Shown: piece by piece, positions 4,857 to 6,296 of the stretch | Position numbering within the stretch: position 1 is the first letter of the stretch | Layout of the letters: every line of letters starts with the position of its first letter | Origin: Bacilli bacterium | Lineage (GTDB): Bacteria; Bacillota_I; Bacilli_A; ML615J-28; CAG-698 | Length of the DNA stretch: 6,296 bases | Direction: 5' to 3' | NCBI GenBank assembly: GCA_023228385.1 | Contig: JALOBF010000093.1 | Span: 1 to 6,296 of the forward strand | Translations under genes and position numbers: made by a program | The notes under the pieces: generated by a model | What the model was told of the DNA's origin: nothing | The model's input: only the letters and a program-made list of their open reading frames with translations | Databases searched by the model: none

Positions 4857-6296
4857 ATGCGAAAAACCTTTTGGATATTGGCGTTAACAGTGATGATGGC
4901 TAATATTAAAGTAAAGGGATATACCTTGATTACAGAACCCGAAGTGTTGACCGATGAGTATCTCGCAATGGAAGATGCGGAAATTACGGGCGGTACCGTA
5001 AATTGGGATAAAAAAGGTCATTATACCGTTACCTATCGTGATAAAAAAACCCAAGCGTCATTTAAGCATAACATTATCGTGGCCGGCGGTGATGATTTGG
5101 CTTCGGGGTATGAACTAAAGACAACGTATAATCGAATAAATCTTGAAAAGCGGGTTTGTCTTTATGATGTTTTATTTATAAAAGAAGATGAATATTTTAT
5201 CTATGGGGCCGTTGAACTTAATAGTTTTCCTTACAATCCAATCTATACCGAAGATTTTTTTTATGTGGCTTATTATCGGGAAGGCAGTCTAATATGGGAA
5301 AATATTATGTATCCCGAGCGGTATGGCTGCTTTACTTCAGCATGCCTTGTTCCTAACGGCATCGCCTTAATCGGTGATTATGATAGTTATTCCGAAGGAA
5401 GGAATATTGTTATTTGTATCTTTAATTATCAAGGCGGTCTGGCTTACCGCCGTGAAATACACGGCAGCGGTAATGATTTTGCCCATAAGATTTTTTATGA
5501 TAACGGGATAATAAGGTTTGTTGGGAGTGCCAATTCGCGCAATCAGGATTATAGTTTTCGTCAAAGGAATGATTACGATATTATTTGCGGTTTTTGGAAG
5601 TTAAGTGAAGATGAATTTCGTCTTAATGCTTTCGGTAATTCCGGTGACGATGTCTTTTATGATGCCGCTTTAATCGAAGGGGTAATAGGCGTTAATATGG
5701 AGTTTGTCGGAACCGGCTCTTTTCAGCATAACGAAAATACGTGCTTTTCCGGTTTAATTACGGTTTCTCCCGATCTTATTTTACAGGAATTTAGGGTTCC
5801 GGCCGAACCGTTAAAATATTGCCCTATGTATAGCAACAATAATTATTTTATAATTGTTGAAAACAAATATTTACAGTCATGTGTTGAATTATATTATTAT
5901 GATAATAATTTAAAATATCAAAAAAATTACCGCCTTATTTTACCGGAAGAAACGCAGCTTTATGATATCAGAATGTTATTTAGCTCAGACACTGTTCTTT
6001 TTTATGCAACCGGAACCGTTTCCGGTCAAGATTGTTTAATCTTAAATATATTTAATAACACTTTTTATAAGCTTGTTAATAAGATATTTTATACTGAGGA
6101 TTCAAGATATATTTTTGGTTTATATCAAAATGAATCGGGTGAAATAGTATTTGCCAATATGCATGAAAACAAAAATATACTGGAGATATGCGGATATATT
6201 GAGATTAAAAAACAAGAATTTATAACCGATGTCAAGAAACTTATTATATACAGTAATGAAATCTATCTTAACGGTAAGCATCTTGCCAGTTATCAA
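4857..6296 (+). CDS. Secreted Ig-like/beta-propeller-like repeat protein (3'-truncated)
   Basis: An uninterrupted frame of 480 codons runs from ATG 4857 to the window edge with no stop; the C-terminus is missing. Residues 1-22 (MRKTFWILALTVMMA onward) resemble a short signal peptide without a lipobox Cys. Residues about 24-76 look like a bacterial Ig-like, DUF5011-type module: GGTVNWDKKGHYTVTYRD has the pattern GxVdxxkxGxYtVtY. From about 97 on there are roughly seven segments of 45-55 residues (near 97-152, 153-200, 203-258, 261-313, 314-361, 362-411, 412-460). Many alternate a hydrophobic strand pattern with FxxG or GD/GS turns, as in SGNDFAHKIFYDNGIIRFVG followed by YDIICGFWKL. This is the layout of beta-propeller blades, but the repeats are very divergent. 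Codon use matches the neighbours, so recent transfer is not suggested. It is separated from the upstream unit by a terminator and has its own control region. A surface binding or structural role is plausible; no enzyme motif was seen. The protein is likely longer, and a C-terminal anchor may lie beyond the window. Confidence 0.8.
   Translation, partial: MRKTFWILALTVMMANIKVKGYTLITEPEVLTDEYLAMEDAEITGGTVNWDKKGHYTVTYRDKKTQASFKHNIIVAGGDDLASGYELKTTYNRINLEKRVCLYDVLFIKEDEYFIYGAVELNSFPYNPIYTEDFFYVAYYREGSLIWENIMYPERYGCFTSACLVPNGIALIGDYDSYSEGRNIVICIFNYQGGLAYRREIHGSGNDFAHKIFYDNGIIRFVGSANSRNQDYSFRQRNDYDIICGFWKLSEDEFRLNAFGNSGDDVFYDAALIEGVIGVNMEFVGTGSFQHNENTCFSGLITVSPDLILQEFRVPAEPLKYCPMYSNNNYFIIVENKYLQSCVELYYYDNNLKYQKNYRLILPEETQLYDIRMLFSSDTVLFYATGTVSGQDCLILNIFNNTFYKLVNKIFYTEDSRYIFGLYQNESGEIVFANMHENKNILEICGYIEIKKQEFITDVKKLIIYSNEIYLNGKHLASYQ

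Noticed and set aside
5367..5564. 65-codon minus-strand open frame inside the last gene
   Set aside because: It is antisense to a long open frame with an excellent ribosome binding site; no independent start signal was seen.
1..6296. CRISPR array, tRNA, rRNA, insertion sequence or attachment site
   Set aside because: No regularly spaced direct repeats, cloverleaf-like segments, transposase motifs or terminal inverted repeats were found on reading the window.

Overview
This window most likely comes from a low-GC, Gram-positive-type bacterium of the Bacilli/Mollicutes kind, for example an Acholeplasma- or Izemoplasma-like lineage. The support is an AT-rich sequence with A/T-ending codons, strong Shine-Dalgarno sites of the GGAGGTGAT type, hairpin-plus-T-run terminators, a phosphoesterase/YtxK-like protein/acetate kinase gene order (ytxK next to ackA is known from Bacillus), and a typical lipobox lipoprotein. 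Tryptophan is encoded by TGG and no reading frame needs TGA read as an amino acid, so the standard bacterial code fits and a Mycoplasma/Spiroplasma code does not. The lineage is an inference. All genes lie on the + strand.

Layout: (1) 1-168 is the last 55 codons of an unidentified gene, closed by a terminator at 167-190. (2) 191-339 is a noncoding leader with two candidate promoters. (3) 340-2992 holds a compact cluster: a YfcE/YsnB-type metallophosphoesterase, a YtxK-like SAM-methyltransferase-fold protein overlapping it by 17 bp, and acetate kinase (ackA). (4) 3023-4780 is a DUF885 lipoprotein, a predicted surface zinc peptidase, starting 30 bp after ackA with no terminator between them. 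A strong terminator at 4779-4807 ends this unit. (5) From 4857 to the end of the window runs an open, unfinished gene of at least 480 codons. It encodes an apparent secreted protein with an N-terminal Ig-like (DUF5011-like) module followed by about seven degenerate repeats that look like beta-propeller blades.

How the genes may work together: acetate kinase makes ATP from acetyl phosphate, and the phosphoesterase and methyltransferase-like protein are cytosolic neighbours of unproven role. The last two genes look like cell-envelope functions, peptide breakdown and binding or structure, in a bacterium that probably ferments and scavenges. No known defence system, mobile element, CRISPR array, tRNA or rRNA was seen.

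The most unusual points are regulatory and structural. A perfect palindrome contains the predicted ackA start codon. Nested inverted repeats cover the -10 box and Shine-Dalgarno site of the last gene. The methyltransferase-like protein has an intact SAM-binding motif but has lost the usual catalytic-loop signature. The terminal Ig/propeller protein is only remotely related to anything I recognise. I do not see convincing evidence of a wholly new multi-gene system here.
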